Shown here: positions 1 through 8,959 of the stretch, one piece after another
Layout: each line of letters opens with the position of its first letter
Numbering within the stretch: position 1 is the stretch's first letter
Assembly: GCF_019931755.1 (NCBI RefSeq)
Contig: NZ_CP082918.1
Coordinates: 3,700,001-3,764,000, forward strand
Direction of reading: 5' to 3'
Length of the DNA stretch: 64,000 nt
Source: Sutcliffiella horikoshii
GTDB lineage: Bacteria > Bacillota > Bacilli > Bacillales > Bacillaceae_I
The notes under the pieces: model-generated
Told to the model about the DNA's origin: nothing
The model's database searches: none
Seen by the model: only the letters and a program-made list of their open reading frames with translations
Position numbers and translations under genes: made by a program

Positions 1-454
1 TGATAGTATAATAAAGGGACCTAGTACCAGTGAAATCTCTAGCAGCAAATAACATCTGCTTTCTTTCGTCCCAAATTACAAACGCAAAGTCACCTACCAA
101 GTGCTTAACTGAGTCTTCTCCCCACTTATGATAAGCAGTTAATATTATTTGACTATCTGGAACTTTTTTTCTTAACTCATTTTTAATTTGCAACTTTTCA
201 AACAGTTCTTCTCTATTATCTATTATTGCATCAGCAGTTATTGCCAGCTTTTTCTCTTGATCGTAAAATGGAAGTTTTTCGCCAACAGACTCTGGTGTAA
301 TCCACTGTGCATGAGAACCCATAAAAAGATTGTGTTCAAAAATAGTTCCCACGTCATCTGCATAGTATTTTTTAAGAACCCCCATCATTCTTTGGGCATG
401 TTCAATAGGAATGGTCCCATTATTTAGGTCATAAATACCAGCAATTGCGCTCAT
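1..454 (-). CDS. Asparagine-synthetase-like protein, probable lasso-peptide cyclase (partial, runs off left edge)
   Basis: I translated the minus strand from an ATG at 454; the frame stays open to base 1, so only about 151 N-terminal residues are present. They match the class-II glutamine amidotransferase half of asparagine synthetases: MSAIAGIYDL at the start, DAIIDNREELFEKL in the middle, GDFAFVIWDERK and AARDFTGTRSLYY near the edge. Residue 2 is Ser and residue 3 Ala, where a working glutaminase needs Met-Cys-Gly, so the catalytic Cys2 nucleophile is absent. That N-terminus is what I know from the asparagine-synthetase homologs of Firmicutes lasso-peptide clusters (paeninodin type), which adenylate a side-chain carboxylate to close the macrolactam. 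The ATP-binding synthetase domain lies outside the window, so lasso cyclase is an inference. The start overlaps the stop of a short upstream frame (GTATGA), and a SinR-type palindrome lies 39 bp upstream. Confidence 0.7.
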   Translation of the reverse strand, partial: MSAIAGIYDLNNGTIPIEHAQRMMGVLKKYYADDVGTIFEHNLFMGSHAQWITPESVGEKLPFYDQEKKLAITADAIIDNREELFEKLQIKNELRKKVPDSQIILTAYHKWGEDSVKHLVGDFAFVIWDERKQMLFAARDFTGTRSLYYTI

Positions 455-492
455 ACAAAATTCCCACTTTCGTAATTTATAACGCCTTTATG

Positions 493-508
493 GTTCTTTA
501 TAAAGAAC
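493..508. promoter_or_regulatory. Perfect SinR-type palindrome upstream of the lasso-cyclase-like gene
   Basis: The 16-mer GTTCTTTATAAAGAAC is a perfect inverted repeat of the SinR half-site GTTCTTT. It has the same GTTCTT-N4-AAGAAC layout as the boxes near sinR and the coiled-coil gene. Read on the minus strand it is followed directly by CATAAA, a poor -10, and the -35 position (ACAAGA) is poor, so a promoter here is weak or absent. Binding by the SinR-like protein encoded at 25353 is inferred. Confidence 0.5.
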
Positions 509-574
509 ATCTTGTTTTTATAATACTTGTTATTATTCAGTTCGTCAATATGATCTGAACTATATTCTTTTTAT

Positions 575-900
575 AATATCCGTCTGCCAGTGTTGTTGGA
601 TGAACTGACAGTGGCTAAATTTAAAGCAGACGGCAGTTTTCGAAAGTTAATTCACAAATATCGAAGAATGGATATTAACCGAGCTACCAGAAAACCACGT
701 GATACTTGTCTTAAAGATTATTGAATCAAGGCTCAAAAGAGCTTTTACCATTTTTTGTTCACAGTTTCCCCCGCGCTAAATTAGGCCAAGCTCAGGTAGC
801 AGATACCATTTTTAATCGAATTATTCATGTTTCATATCACATTATGGTCGTTGGAGAGATTTCTATTCGGGATCCCTATGGATTGGTAGGATCACCATGA
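575..900 (+). pseudogene. istB: Decayed istB (IS21-family transposition ATPase) fragment
   Basis: Three plus-strand pieces in different frames join into the C-terminal half of an IS21 IstB helper ATPase. From 581 the first reads RLPVLLDELTVAKF and then FRKLIHKYRRMDI. After a deletion at the Walker-B region, another frame gives ELPENHVILVLKIIESRLK and AFTIFCSQF. A second frameshift leads to ADTIFNRIIHVSYHI and the typical IstB tail GEISIRDPYGL, with the stop at 898-900. At least two frameshifts and the missing Walker-B segment make it non-functional. No istA transposase or full-length IstB remains nearby. The remnant abuts the region upstream of the lasso-cyclase-like gene, so the element probably inserted into, or helped rearrange, that cluster. 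Confidence 0.75.
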
Positions 901-1107
901 TTCCTATAGAAGTAGAGATTCGTATTGCCAAGCATTTCTTTCATCATTTTCTTCCTAAAGAAGTGATGGAGCAAATCAAAGAACTCCTTCTGCCCCTATG
1001 TTTAGAAGTCAATGAAGATTGAAGATGAGGAGTTAGATTGGGATGAACTTGTCAGGCAAGCTGTTTTAATTATAGAATCGCGGTTAGAAGGAAAGAGTTT
1101 TAAATAA
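897..1107 (+). pseudogene. Two short overlapping frames after istB, possibly one broken small gene
   Basis: The frame 897-1022 encodes 41 residues beginning MIPIEVEIRIAKHFFHHFLP; its ATG overlaps the istB stop (ATGA). A second frame, 1012-1107, encodes 31 residues beginning MKIEDEELDWDELVRQ. A single one-base shift would join them into one protein of about 70 residues, so they may be the halves of a frameshifted small gene carried by the IS21 remnant. I do not recognise the product. They may equally be chance frames. Confidence 0.3.
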
Positions 1108-1114
1108 CTAAGCG

Positions 1115-1148
1115 GCCATCAAAGCAAATTAAATCGATGGCTTTTTTT
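1115..1148 (+). terminator. Stem-loop with T-run after the IS21 remnant frames
   Basis: GCCATC (1115-1120) pairs with GATGGC (1136-1141), followed by seven T (1142-1148). The shape is that of a plus-strand intrinsic terminator directly downstream of the small frames. Confidence 0.55.
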
Positions 1149-1385
1149 ACATAATTGTAAGTACTGGCTCCCTTTCATACATTAAGTGGCCCTATCCTCC
1201 GTAATTGGTGGCTCCGAAATCCGCACTGCTGGCTTTTTCCTACCGCAATACTCATCCGTTACCCGTATGAATCAAAATAGCTCTTCTGATTATTCCTAGT
1301 AATGCTAAAAATATTTACCTGATTGTCCAATCATTCTTTTTATTTCTGCATTTAATATTTTAATGAAGCTATGGAGGGATATTCC

Positions 1386-4070
1386 TTGAGTTATAAAATT
1401 CAAATTAGAAGTAGTTTAAAGGGTGATTTACCTTTTTTGGATATTGGCGAATTTTGCTTATGTACAGACACAAAGGAATTATTTATTGGTATAGACAATG
1501 GGAATTTAAAGGTTGCGAATATAGAAGATATTGGTTCTTTAAATGATTTACCCACACTAGATAAGTCTAGTTTAGTCAGTGCTTTTCAGGAGATTTTTGA
1601 AAAAATCCATCTTATTGAGAATCTAGAGATAACATCTAGTAATATTAATGGAAATGTTAGAGTGAATGGAAAAGAAATACCTATTTATGATGATAGTTAT
1701 TTATTACAAGCTCTAATTAAGAAAGCAACCAAAGAACACACCCATAATATACAGGAAATTACAGGAATTTCAATTTCTAACCCAATTGATGGTGAGGTTT
1801 TAATGTATGATTCTACTGAAAATAGTTTTAAGTCTAAAACTCTGCCGAATTTTCAAGCTGGTTCATTAGAAGACTTAACAAATGTAAACACTATAACTAG
1901 TAAACCCAAAACGGGTGATGTTCTATCTTTTAACGGGAATGAATGGTTCCCTACTGCAATAAAATCATATTATATCGATTTAGATTTATGGACTATTAAT
2001 AACAAAGGAGATGATCCATTAAGAACCACAATTGGAATTAATAATGCGTTACAATGGGCAAATGCAAATGGATATAGTAGATGCAAACTCCCACCTGGTC
2101 TATATCTTATTGATAGAGATAGCACAATACAACTGGTTAATGATATGACTCTAGATTTGTATGGCTGCATATTGAAAAAGGAAACAAACTCTTATCAAAA
2201 GTACACGATAGTGAACATAGAGAACAAAAAAAATGTAACTATTGTTGGAGGTGTAATCGAAGGAGATAAAAATACTCACGACTATATTTCTATACCTGGA
2301 ACACATGAATGGGGAACCGGTATTAATGTCAGTTATAGTAAAAATATTAAAATTGAAAATGTTGAGATTAAGGAAACTACAGGTTACGGAATATCAGTGG
2401 GCTCTAAGTATCTCCATAATTACTGGGTTTATTTATCTGAATTAGAATCTGGTACTTTTGATTTATTAGGAAACCCTGTTTCTAATGAATTTTGGGTGAG
2501 AAGCAATAAATACTATTCACTATCTCATGAAACAATACAAAAACAAGGATATTTTATGATCTGCGGAAATGGCTATGGTGCCTATGGAGAAGGTCAGGAC
2601 TTAACAAAAGATATGGTGACAGTATTTCTATACGATAAAGAGAATAACTTTTTGGGTAAACAAACAAGAAGAACTTTTGAATGCTTTTATTTAAAAAACT
2701 TTCCATCTGGCGCAATCAAATTTAAGATATCCTACAGGAAAGTATTCACTAATATAATTGACAGTACAATAACAATACGTTCAGATGCATTTAGTCAGGG
2801 CGTAAACATCACAAATTGTTTTATTCACAACTGTAGGACTTTAGGGATTGTTGGTGGTGGTCAATTCATTAACATAGAACACTGTGAAATAGCAAATATT
2901 GGTGGGGCATCTCCAGGCTATGGTATTGATATAGAAGATGGTTATAATCTTAATCAAAATATCGTTATAAGAAGCAACTATTTTCATGACAATAAAAATG
3001 GGGATATTGTAGTAATAAGTGCAAGAAATGTGTTGGTAGAAATGAATAAATTCAATGGTACAGTTAGTTTTGGGGGGAGTAGAGGGGAAAGCTATGTTTC
3101 CCAATATAATTCATATAATGGAGCACAGGGTACTGGAAGCTCGTTAGCAGGCGGAGGTGGTTCTCACATAGTATTTAATTATGATCATTTTACAGAGACA
3201 ACTATTTATATATTAGGCAACCCTTTATATACCCATTGTACATTTGATAATGTAAGTTTCATTTTACAATCGGATTTATATCTATTATCAACTTTCACTT
3301 ATTGTAAGTTCAATTTTAACAAACGCGACGAGGGTTGGTCTTGGAACTTAAGAAAGGGTTCATTGGTATTTGATTCCTGTGAGTTCCATATTTATTGCAA
3401 GTGGTATTATTTTAGGAGTGAAGCACATTTAGGAGATTGGGTAAAAAACAAACTTATTTTTCGAAACAACTTTTTTTATACACGAGTAAATCTTGGGGAA
3501 TCTGTATATGAAGTTAATGAATTAATATTAGAAAACAACACTTTTTTAGGGACACAAGATAAATTAAATTATTTTGGTTTTTGGGCAAAGGCAAACTTAT
3601 TTAAGTTTGTTAATAATACTGTTAAAGACGTTTATTTTAAGATAGATGGAAAAGGAGATGACTCCAAAGCAATAATAAGTAATAATTCAGTTGTAATTGA
3701 TAAAGATATTTCCGTTCAAGGACCTGACCGGTCAGAATTTCTTCGAATCAGTAATTTTAAACTGAGTTTGATTAAGGATAATGATATTAGTATTCTAAAA
3801 GCAAATGCTCAAATCAGATGTATATCTGTTTATGCTGAAAATGAACTAGTAATGTTAAGAAATAATTTTAATTGCAATTTAGGTTCTAATGCCAAAGTAG
3901 AATTATTTGGAACTTCAGACTCATCTTTATCAAATAACCTTCCAGAACTTATAGCTATAATAAAAGATAATATCTTAAAAAATGTATCTATAACTGCCTA
4001 TAACTCTTTCAATACTCAATTAACACAGCCAATTATTGGTACAAACTTAACTGTAAATAATAACTTGTGA
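1386..4070 (+). CDS. Right-handed parallel beta-helix (pectate-lyase-like) protein with phage-tail-type N-terminus
   Basis: The product is about 894 residues. TTG at 1386 is preferred because GGAGGG lies 6-7 bases before it; the ATG at 1371 would overlap that ribosome site. Residues about 1-45 (IQIRSS..., IGEFCLCTDTKELFIG) resemble the short N-terminal module of phage tail or receptor-binding proteins that adopts GELGFCTDTKEVYIG-like strands. From about residue 190, IDLDLWTINNKGDDPLRTT followed by many short strands with Asn ladders (IVGGVIEGDKN, IENVEIKETTGYGI) is the pectate-lyase/tailspike beta-helix superfamily. No signal peptide or membrane segment is visible. It stands convergent to the eps operon. 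An exopolysaccharide depolymerase or tailspike-like adhesin is an inference; no catalytic residues can be assigned by eye. Confidence 0.75.
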   Translation: MSYKIQIRSSLKGDLPFLDIGEFCLCTDTKELFIGIDNGNLKVANIEDIGSLNDLPTLDKSSLVSAFQEIFEKIHLIENLEITSSNINGNVRVNGKEIPIYDDSYLLQALIKKATKEHTHNIQEITGISISNPIDGEVLMYDSTENSFKSKTLPNFQAGSLEDLTNVNTITSKPKTGDVLSFNGNEWFPTAIKSYYIDLDLWTINNKGDDPLRTTIGINNALQWANANGYSRCKLPPGLYLIDRDSTIQLVNDMTLDLYGCILKKETNSYQKYTIVNIENKKNVTIVGGVIEGDKNTHDYISIPGTHEWGTGINVSYSKNIKIENVEIKETTGYGISVGSKYLHNYWVYLSELESGTFDLLGNPVSNEFWVRSNKYYSLSHETIQKQGYFMICGNGYGAYGEGQDLTKDMVTVFLYDKENNFLGKQTRRTFECFYLKNFPSGAIKFKISYRKVFTNIIDSTITIRSDAFSQGVNITNCFIHNCRTLGIVGGGQFINIEHCEIANIGGASPGYGIDIEDGYNLNQNIVIRSNYFHDNKNGDIVVISARNVLVEMNKFNGTVSFGGSRGESYVSQYNSYNGAQGTGSSLAGGGGSHIVFNYDHFTETTIYILGNPLYTHCTFDNVSFILQSDLYLLSTFTYCKFNFNKRDEGWSWNLRKGSLVFDSCEFHIYCKWYYFRSEAHLGDWVKNKLIFRNNFFYTRVNLGESVYEVNELILENNTFLGTQDKLNYFGFWAKANLFKFVNNTVKDVYFKIDGKGDDSKAIISNNSVVIDKDISVQGPDRSEFLRISNFKLSLIKDNDISILKANAQIRCISVYAENELVMLRNNFNCNLGSNAKVELFGTSDSSLSNNLPELIAIIKDNILKNVSITAYNSFNTQLTQPIIGTNLTVNNNL

Positions 4071-4125
4071 CATATTTAAAACAAGTATACAAACTCATTA
4101 GACATTAAACGTCATTTTTTCGAGC

Positions 4126-4148
4126 GGGTGAAGAGAAATTCTTCACCC
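4126..4148. terminator. Stem-loop between convergent beta-helix gene and eps operon
   Basis: GGGTGAAGA (4126-4134) pairs perfectly with TCTTCACCC (4140-4148) around a 5-base loop, in the gap between two convergent genes. Neither side has a clean T-run next to the stem, so it is at best a weak terminator or an mRNA 3'-end stabiliser. Confidence 0.45.
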
Positions 4149-4256
4149 TAGACATTTGTAAATCTGCTTTTTTTAAACTATTGAAGAGATGGAAGGTCTA
4201 TCTATTACACTAACTTTCATTTGGATAGCAGAATAGCTTGAGTTACTTTAGATAAG

Positions 4257-5342
4257 TTACCCACTTAAATACTGATCTAAGATTAAAAAATGACTTCGTG
4301 AATTTACAACCTGTTTTTTAATTTCCATAACTTCTTGGCTCTTTAGAGAAAAAAGTACTTCCTCAGGGTCAAGATTATCCATCTCAGTAATATTAAATGT
4401 GAGACCTTTAAATCCAACATCATCTATTATATTTTGCATTTTCTGACTATATACCAGTGGTAATACTGGTTTTTTATATAACCAGGCTAGAATCATAGCA
4501 TGAAATCTCGTTGCTATTACGTACTTAGATCGAGACATTAACTCCAATATTTCATCAATATTCCCAGTATACTGATGAGCATTAACATGTCTTTGATATT
4601 CTTGAGGAATGATATCTATAATAGTTGAGATTCCTTCATTATCTCCTTCATTTTGGCAAAATCCAACTAAATTTACTTTAATGCTATTTTGTATGAATTT
4701 TATTATAAGTTTACTTAATGTTTCAAAATATTGTTTTTCAGTATGTTTTATTTGATTTCTATAGGATGGCTTAATTACAGAAATAAAAACCTCATTCTTA
4801 ACATGTCCATTTAACTTGGTTTTTAAATTAAATACGATATCATCTGCTACTCTTACATTAGGTAATTGTTTAAAAAGGGCATATGATAAGGATTCTCTAA
4901 AGCATATATCAGTGTATTCCTTAAATACCCTTTGATGTAATCCATAATACTCTTCCTCATCATACGGTCCAAAATTTGCACCTAATAAAAAATATGGGTT
5001 GTCAGGTGTATTCTTCCCAAATTCGTCCAAGTGCTTTCTCCAATTTACACTTTGAATAAACATTGAACCACCTATTTTAACAGTTGCTATGCAGGATTTT
5101 TTTATTTTTGTTTGAAAATAGTTTTTCCTGTTGAACATAGCAAATAATTTATCTATTAGCCTTATTTTATAAGAAGAGTTTGAGAAACATTTAATATTTT
5201 TATTTTTTTTAAATATTCTTTTATACTCTTTTGGTGCAAACAAAATAAAATTAACCTGAGGGTATCTCTCACAAAGAATTTTAATAAACAAATCGTCGCC
5301 TAAATTGACATTAGTGTAGGCTTCTAGAAATACATTTTTCAA
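4257..5342 (-). CDS. Polysaccharide pyruvyl transferase family protein
   Basis: About 361 residues. TTG at 5342 is preferred (MKNVFLEAYTNVNLGDDLF) because GTGGGGGGAAC precedes it at good spacing; the GTG at 5357 would sit inside that ribosome site. The N-terminal TNVNLGDDLF followed by a Rossmann-like region, and the C-terminal SRSKYVIATRFHAMILAWLY with the family's R-x-H, place it in the CsaB/WcaK/EpsI-EpsO pyruvyltransferase family. These enzymes move pyruvate from phosphoenolpyruvate onto a sugar as a ketal. It is the last gene of the eps operon, 21 bp after the flippase gene. Base composition is strongly A+T rich like its neighbours. Family assignment is firm; the sugar acceptor is unknown. 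Confidence 0.85.
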   Translation of the reverse strand: MKNVFLEAYTNVNLGDDLFIKILCERYPQVNFILFAPKEYKRIFKKNKNIKCFSNSSYKIRLIDKLFAMFNRKNYFQTKIKKSCIATVKIGGSMFIQSVNWRKHLDEFGKNTPDNPYFLLGANFGPYDEEEYYGLHQRVFKEYTDICFRESLSYALFKQLPNVRVADDIVFNLKTKLNGHVKNEVFISVIKPSYRNQIKHTEKQYFETLSKLIIKFIQNSIKVNLVGFCQNEGDNEGISTIIDIIPQEYQRHVNAHQYTGNIDEILELMSRSKYVIATRFHAMILAWLYKKPVLPLVYSQKMQNIIDDVGFKGLTFNITEMDNLDPEEVLFSLKSQEVMEIKKQVVNSRSHFLILDQYLSG

Positions 5343-5363
5343 TAATGTTCCCCCCACTTTCTA

Positions 5364-6905
5364 TTAATTATCTAGCGAAACCTTTTCTTGACTACGTAAT
5401 CTAAATTTAGAAATCGAGGTTTTAAAAAGGGTTTTCTCATAATCATTAAAAACAAATAACCATGATAATATAAGATAAAGAACTAAAAATACCATTGATG
5501 TTGTAATGATGCTCCAGTATTCATTATTGAAATCAAAATTTTTAACTTGTACTGAAACAATTACGCTTAATAATAAGGGTATTAATAGTAATGACATATT
5601 CTTAAAGAAAACTGGAATGTCTAATTTTATTTTCTTATAATAGTATATATTCATTATTATTATATGACCTATAAGGATTGAAACTGATGTGGCTAAAGCA
5701 CAACCAAAATATCCATATTTTTGAGCTAAAGGAACACTTAGCAATAAGTTTAGTATTGCAATTGCTAAATAAATAACAGAGCGAAACCTATGCATATTTT
5801 TGGCTTGCAAAATGGCTATTCCGATTGTTTGTGTTAATGGTACACATAAAGGTATCATCACAATTAAAGCTAGATAGTATGCATGTATGTATTCTTTACC
5901 TGCCCAAGTTATAATGAATTCCTTGCCGACAACTATAAATCCTCCAATTATTATTGATAAGATAATAAATTGTAATCTCCCTGTTCTAATAAAAAGTGCT
6001 GACAATTCTTTATTTTCAACTTTATTAGTTACCATTTGTGTGATTTTAGGAAAGTATACTCCTGAAAAAGCAGTTGAAAAAGCCATAAAATAATTTGTAA
6101 AAGTTGCACCAATTGAATATACCGCTACAGAAGATGTACCAGAAATAATTCCTAAAATAAACTGATCTGTACTCCAAAATAACTTATCTACTATTAAAAT
6201 TAAAAATATATAAAAACAATAATTTAAAATTTCTTTAATTAACTTGATATCAACTCTATTGAATGTTATCTTTACTTTTAATATTTTCAAACAATAGATA
6301 CAGTTGATTATTAATATTATTAAATTTATCGATGTAGTTAATAAAACCATTCCAATAGATGTATAACCTAACACCAGTATCAAGATTATGAGCATAGGGG
6401 TAATTATTGCTTGTAATAATGCAACAAGTTTTAAGAATATAAACCGTTCATACGCTGTTATTATTAAACTAAAAAATCCAAAAATAATAGATGCAGCGGT
6501 GTTGAAAACTAATATTGATATTAGGGTTTTCATTTTAGATAATTCAGTTATACTCATTGAATTTCCGAATAACAAATCTATATTCGAAATTAGAAAATGA
6601 CCCACCACAATGACCATTGTTCCAATTAATGTGAAAATTAATAAAAACATACCATTTAGACTATACTCTAAACTTTTTTCCCCCATAGCTCTATACTTAG
6701 ATGTATATCTAATCACAGCGCTCCCAAAACCGAAATTTAATATACCAATTAAACTAATTATCGAAAGACTAAGACTATATAGGCCATATTCAGATTGGCC
6801 TAAGTAACGTAACATTAATGGTGTATAAATTAAAGATATACTGTTTCCCAAGATTAAAGTTAAATACGATAAAATTATTCCTGATTTCAGTTGATTATTT
6901 TTCAT
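5364..6905 (-). CDS. Oligosaccharide flippase (Wzx/MATE-like)
   Basis: A 513-residue, highly hydrophobic protein with about 12-14 predicted membrane segments. It begins MKNNQLKSGIILSYLTLILGN with TGAGG upstream. The N-terminal SLIYTPLMLRYLGQSEYGLYS is characteristic of the polysaccharide transport/Wzx family in the MOP superfamily, to which B. subtilis EpsK belongs. Its role is to flip the lipid-linked repeat unit made by the operon's glycosyltransferases across the membrane. It lies between two enzymes of the AT-rich distal eps module and ends 21 bp before the terminal pyruvyltransferase. Confidence 0.9.
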   Translation of the reverse strand: MKNNQLKSGIILSYLTLILGNSISLIYTPLMLRYLGQSEYGLYSLSLSIISLIGILNFGFGSAVIRYTSKYRAMGEKSLEYSLNGMFLLIFTLIGTMVIVVGHFLISNIDLLFGNSMSITELSKMKTLISILVFNTAASIIFGFFSLIITAYERFIFLKLVALLQAIITPMLIILILVLGYTSIGMVLLTTSINLIILIINCIYCLKILKVKITFNRVDIKLIKEILNYCFYIFLILIVDKLFWSTDQFILGIISGTSSVAVYSIGATFTNYFMAFSTAFSGVYFPKITQMVTNKVENKELSALFIRTGRLQFIILSIIIGGFIVVGKEFIITWAGKEYIHAYYLALIVMIPLCVPLTQTIGIAILQAKNMHRFRSVIYLAIAILNLLLSVPLAQKYGYFGCALATSVSILIGHIIIMNIYYYKKIKLDIPVFFKNMSLLLIPLLLSVIVSVQVKNFDFNNEYWSIITTSMVFLVLYLILSWLFVFNDYEKTLFKTSISKFRLRSQEKVSLDN

Positions 6906-6912
6906 TCTAACC

Positions 6913-7962
6913 TCAGTTCACTTTAAATAGCCTTTTAAAAATATTCATCTTAAACTTTATTATTTCTTTAAAAATATATACACGAGAGTACTTCTCAGAT
7001 TTTAACAACATCAAATAAAATTTGTTAAAGTCTTCCACTCTGGCATATTCTAAACAAAGTCTAAATTCAGGACTTTTCAGAATCTGATTATTTTTTTGTA
7101 TTTTATTAGCTAAAGAGCAATCAGATTTATCTGACAAGTTATTATTTAAAGCTTTATCTAGCATTATAAGAAATGAATTATAATAATATATATTGTATTT
7201 TTCTAAATCACTATTAAACAATAGCATTTTCATATATATTTCTTTATAAATTGACTTATAAATATTAAATAAGTCTGGATAATATTTATTATCCAGACTT
7301 TCCGTATTTCGTAGTATATAATTATAGCTAGGCTTGTTTATAATCATTATATTATTGTTAGAGTATACTAAATAATCTAGTGTGAATAGGAGATCTTCAC
7401 CTAAGTTTAGACTATCTCTAAATCTTATGTTATTTTCTTTAATTATTTCGGAAGAAAATATTTTATTACAAGGTGAATTTAATAACTGACTTTTATATAC
7501 CAATAAGAAATCCGCTTTTTTTATTTTTTCTATATTTTTTTGCATACTATTAAATGATCTAATAATTATTTGCTCTTTATCGTTACGAAAATTCTTAATA
7601 ATATAACTGTTTATAATTAATGCATTTTTATTTTTCTCTGCCATATTAATCAAGTCTTCACACCAGTTTCTTTCTACATAATCATCTGCATCTGCAAACA
7701 TTATATATTTACCTTCGCTCTTTTCAATTCCTGTATTTCTTGCAATACTTACCCCTTCATTATTTTTGTGTATCACTTTAATTCTTACATCCTTTTCAGA
7801 GAAAAAATCACAAATTTCTCCTGATTTATCTTGTGAACCGTCGTTAACCAAAATTAATTCAAAATTTTTATAATTTTGATTGATTATTGATATTATACAT
7901 TTATGCAAATACTTTTCAGCATTAAATACAGGTATTATAATACTAACAACAACATTATACAT
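6913..7962 (-). CDS. Family 2 glycosyltransferase
   Basis: 349 residues starting MYNVVVSIIIPVFNAEKYL. Classic GT2 (GT-A fold) features are visible: SIIIPVFNAEKYL, NFELILVNDGSQDKSGEI, NEGVSIARNTGIEKSEGKY and the metal-binding DADD in YIMFADADDYVE. The ribosome site GGGGGTG overlaps the stop of the upstream gene, so the two are translationally linked. The C-terminal third is rich in Asn, Lys and Ile, matching the low G+C of this block. It adds one sugar to the eps repeat unit; donor and acceptor cannot be read from sequence. Confidence 0.88.
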   Translation of the reverse strand: MYNVVVSIIIPVFNAEKYLHKCIISIINQNYKNFELILVNDGSQDKSGEICDFFSEKDVRIKVIHKNNEGVSIARNTGIEKSEGKYIMFADADDYVERNWCEDLINMAEKNKNALIINSYIIKNFRNDKEQIIIRSFNSMQKNIEKIKKADFLLVYKSQLLNSPCNKIFSSEIIKENNIRFRDSLNLGEDLLFTLDYLVYSNNNIMIINKPSYNYILRNTESLDNKYYPDLFNIYKSIYKEIYMKMLLFNSDLEKYNIYYYNSFLIMLDKALNNNLSDKSDCSLANKIQKNNQILKSPEFRLCLEYARVEDFNKFYLMLLKSEKYSRVYIFKEIIKFKMNIFKRLFKVN

Positions 7963-7965
7963 ATT

Positions 7966-8940
7966 TCACCCCCTCATATCTTTCAAGAGAAAAATCCTCA
8001 TTTTAAACCGTTTTATTAAATTGTATTTTAGTTCTTTATCCATCAGTTGTATTGGTATAACTAAAACCCTGCAAAAAGTTCTTAATAACCAGTTTTGGCT
8101 TTCACTTTGCACTTTTAGAATATATTTATAATAACGAAAATTATTAGAATCAATAGGAATAATAGTATTCAATAAATAAGAAGTATTAGATTCATAGTTA
8201 TACCTTTTCGTTTTAGTAGCTTGATAATAACTTTTGGATATTTTGTTAACCATAACAAGCTGACTATAAGCATTCGATTGACAAACTCCATTTGTTCTAA
8301 TTCTATATTTCAATAATTTTGTATCCAGATTTTCAATAGTACCACCTTTAAGCACCAATCTAAATAAAAAATCGTAATCCTCGCAGTACTTTACTTCTCT
8401 ATACCCCCAAAGTTGATAATCAACTAAAATTCTCTTTCTAAAAACCCAGCTAGGATGTGCGACACATTGCTTCAAAATTAAATTCTTTTTAATGTTTTCA
8501 TATCCTTTTATTAGCTTTCTATTAGAGTTTATTTTATTTCCTAAATTATCAATTAGAGTCAAATCACAACCTATTAAGTCTATATTTTTGTGTATTTCAA
8601 GATACTCAACTTGATTTAATATCCTATTAGGTAGTGATATATCATCAGCATCCATTCTCGCAATGTATTCACCTTTACAAACTGATAAAGCTTTATTCAG
8701 ACTAGCAACTAACCCAATATTCTTATTATTCATAATTATTGTAATTCTTTTGTCCGTTTCTTTGTACTGATTGAGTATTTTTACTAATTCTTTATTTTCA
8801 GGATTATCAATTACAATAATAATCTCTAAATTATTATATTTCTGAGTAATAATGGAATCTATTGCTTGCCTTAAATGAATTTCATTTTCGTTATAGGTAC
8901 TCATGATTACTGAAACTAACTTATTTTTCAAATCTCTCAT
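7966..8940 (-). CDS. Family 2 glycosyltransferase, EpsE-like fold
   Basis: 324 residues: VSVIMSTYNENEIHLRQAI, EIIIVIDNPENKE, NIGLVASLNKALSVCKGEY and IARMDADDISLPNRI with the DxD motif, followed by GCDLTLIDNLG and the CEDYDFLFRL catalytic-base region. The ARMDADD-type arrangement is that of the GT2 subgroup including B. subtilis EpsE. EpsE also acts as a flagellar clutch, but nothing here shows that function, and the gene lies elsewhere in the operon. Its predecessor ends 19 bp upstream; no strong ribosome site is visible (TGTGGG next to the ATG). Confidence 0.86.
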   Translation of the reverse strand: MRDLKNKLVSVIMSTYNENEIHLRQAIDSIITQKYNNLEIIIVIDNPENKELVKILNQYKETDKRITIIMNNKNIGLVASLNKALSVCKGEYIARMDADDISLPNRILNQVEYLEIHKNIDLIGCDLTLIDNLGNKINSNRKLIKGYENIKKNLILKQCVAHPSWVFRKRILVDYQLWGYREVKYCEDYDFLFRLVLKGGTIENLDTKLLKYRIRTNGVCQSNAYSQLVMVNKISKSYYQATKTKRYNYESNTSYLLNTIIPIDSNNFRYYKYILKVQSESQNWLLRTFCRVLVIPIQLMDKELKYNLIKRFKMRIFLLKDMRG

Positions 8941-8959
8941 CCCACATTCATTAATTTAA

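Larger units (their letters stand above)
575..1260 (+). mobile_element. IS21-family element remnant
   Basis: This stretch is the istB fragment plus about 360 bp of degenerate sequence. It holds two short overlapping frames (897-1107) and a stem-loop with a T-run (1115-1148). It ends in GC-richer, non-coding sequence at about 1160-1260 unlike its AT-rich surroundings. Exact ends and target duplication cannot be recognised. It fills most of the otherwise gene-free interval between the lasso-cyclase-like gene and the beta-helix gene. Confidence 0.5.

Noticed and set aside
188..427. 79-residue plus-strand frame at the left edge
   Set aside because: It is the antisense of the well-supported lasso-cyclase-like gene.
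575..1260. Intact insertion sequence
   Set aside because: istB is frameshifted and internally deleted, istA is absent, and no terminal repeats or target duplication are recognisable.
7966..8940. Naming this GT2 gene epsE and assigning a flagellar clutch role
   Set aside because: Only the shared GT2 subgroup is visible; the motility function of EpsE depends on residues that cannot be judged by eye, and the gene position differs.
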